Part shown: piece after piece, positions 63,931 to 64,000 of the stretch
Numbering within the stretch: the first letter of the stretch is position 1
Layout of the letters: each line of letters opens with the position of its first letter
Assembly: GCA_002299895.1 (NCBI GenBank)
Contig: DBOC01000004.1
Coordinates: 19,699 to 83,698, forward strand
DNA from: Sphingomonadales bacterium UBA656
Lineage (GTDB): Bacteria; Pseudomonadota; Alphaproteobacteria; Sphingomonadales; Sphingomonadaceae
DNA length: 64,000 nt
Direction of reading: 5' to 3'
Position numbers and translations under genes: made by a program
The notes under the pieces: model-generated
The model's input: only the letters and a program-made list of their open reading frames with translations
Told to the model about the DNA's origin: nothing
The model's database searches: none

Positions 63931-64000
63931 GCCAGAGGGTCTGTAAGCCGGGTTCTGTCCTCCGCTTCGGAAAACCGAAGCGGATGTGCGACCATTCATC
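63931..64000 (-). ncRNA. rnpB: RNase P RNA, 3' end (partial)
   Basis: The minus strand carries the conserved 3' terminus of bacterial class A RNase P RNA: GAACCCGGCTTACAGACCCT followed by a short CTGGC and a T-run. Just upstream is the hairpin CCGCTTCGG/CCGAAGCGG. The 5' part lies beyond the right edge. RNase P removes tRNA 5' leaders. Confidence 0.9.

Noticed and set aside
1..64000. CRISPR arrays, insertion sequences, prophage, integrases or toxin-antitoxin genes
   Set aside because: No regularly spaced repeats, transposase or integrase motifs, or phage structural genes were seen; the window reads as conserved core chromosome.

Overview
This window is a stretch of core chromosome from an alphaproteobacterium, most probably a member of the Sphingomonadales (Sphingopyxis/Sphingorhabdus-like). 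That placement is inferred from gene order (tsaE-amgK-murU-addB-addA-trxA, sdhE beside recG and mfd, yqeY-dnaG-rpoD, ffh-rpsP-rimM-trmD-rplS), alphaproteobacterial-type AddAB, frequent GTG/TTG starts and moderate GC. I see no prophage, transposon, integron, CRISPR array or plasmid function. The window is densely coded and has no gene-free stretch above about 250 bases. Species cannot be named from this evidence.

Layout. 1-2631 (minus): carA, a probable 37-codon gene and the 5' part of carB. 2841-7218 (plus): yqeY, dnaG and rpoD, closed by a terminator. 7401-9509 (plus): a MoxR-type AAA+ ATPase with its VWA partner. 9506-11247 (minus): a NamZ-type (DUF1343) exo-N-acetylmuramidase and a DOMON-like protein. 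11295-20231: tyrS, recG (minus), sdhE-mfd, moaA-nadK, then tRNA-Asn. 20401-24261 (minus): a small exported protein, secA and a TauE/SafE permease. 24438-26082: argJ and, convergent, trxA. 26164-34682 (minus): tsaE-amgK-murU-addB-addA, translationally coupled. 34869-38510: ahcY with a palindromic operator, a Prx5-type peroxiredoxin and AMP nucleosidase. 38579-43066: a histone H1-like lysine/alanine protein, an M2 dipeptidase, a membrane protein, an acetyltransferase and a hydrolase. 43204-46214: a MarR-EmrA-EmrB efflux operon. 46221-51812 (minus): ffh-rpsP-rimM-trmD-rplS, a hairpin, then asd and an HCCA-isomerase-like gene. 52055-55675 (plus): dapF-mtaB-ftsY-yciB. 55818-56381: a urate-oxidase-N-like membrane protein. 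56432-60217: an extended phage-shock (psp) locus. 60242-63786: sufE, a PepSY protein with small neighbours, a J-domain protein and a Yip1-like protein. At the right edge is the 3' end of rnpB (minus).

How the genes work together. Three themes stand out. (1) Envelope stress: pspF is divergent from a sigma-54 promoter that drives a 62-aa membrane protein, pspA, pspB, pspC and three further small membrane-anchored coiled-coil proteins. The tails of two of these resemble the PspC tail, and all three carry a PspB/PspC-like heptad. This lineage-expanded psp operon is the best candidate here for an undescribed system. (2) Cell-wall recycling: NamZ-type MurNAc release plus AmgK and MurU would give a complete MurNAc salvage route that bypasses de novo UDP-MurNAc synthesis. 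(3) Protein export: ffh and ftsY (SRP pathway) and secA are all present, and secA is preceded by a small signal-peptide protein in the position SecM holds in enterobacteria.
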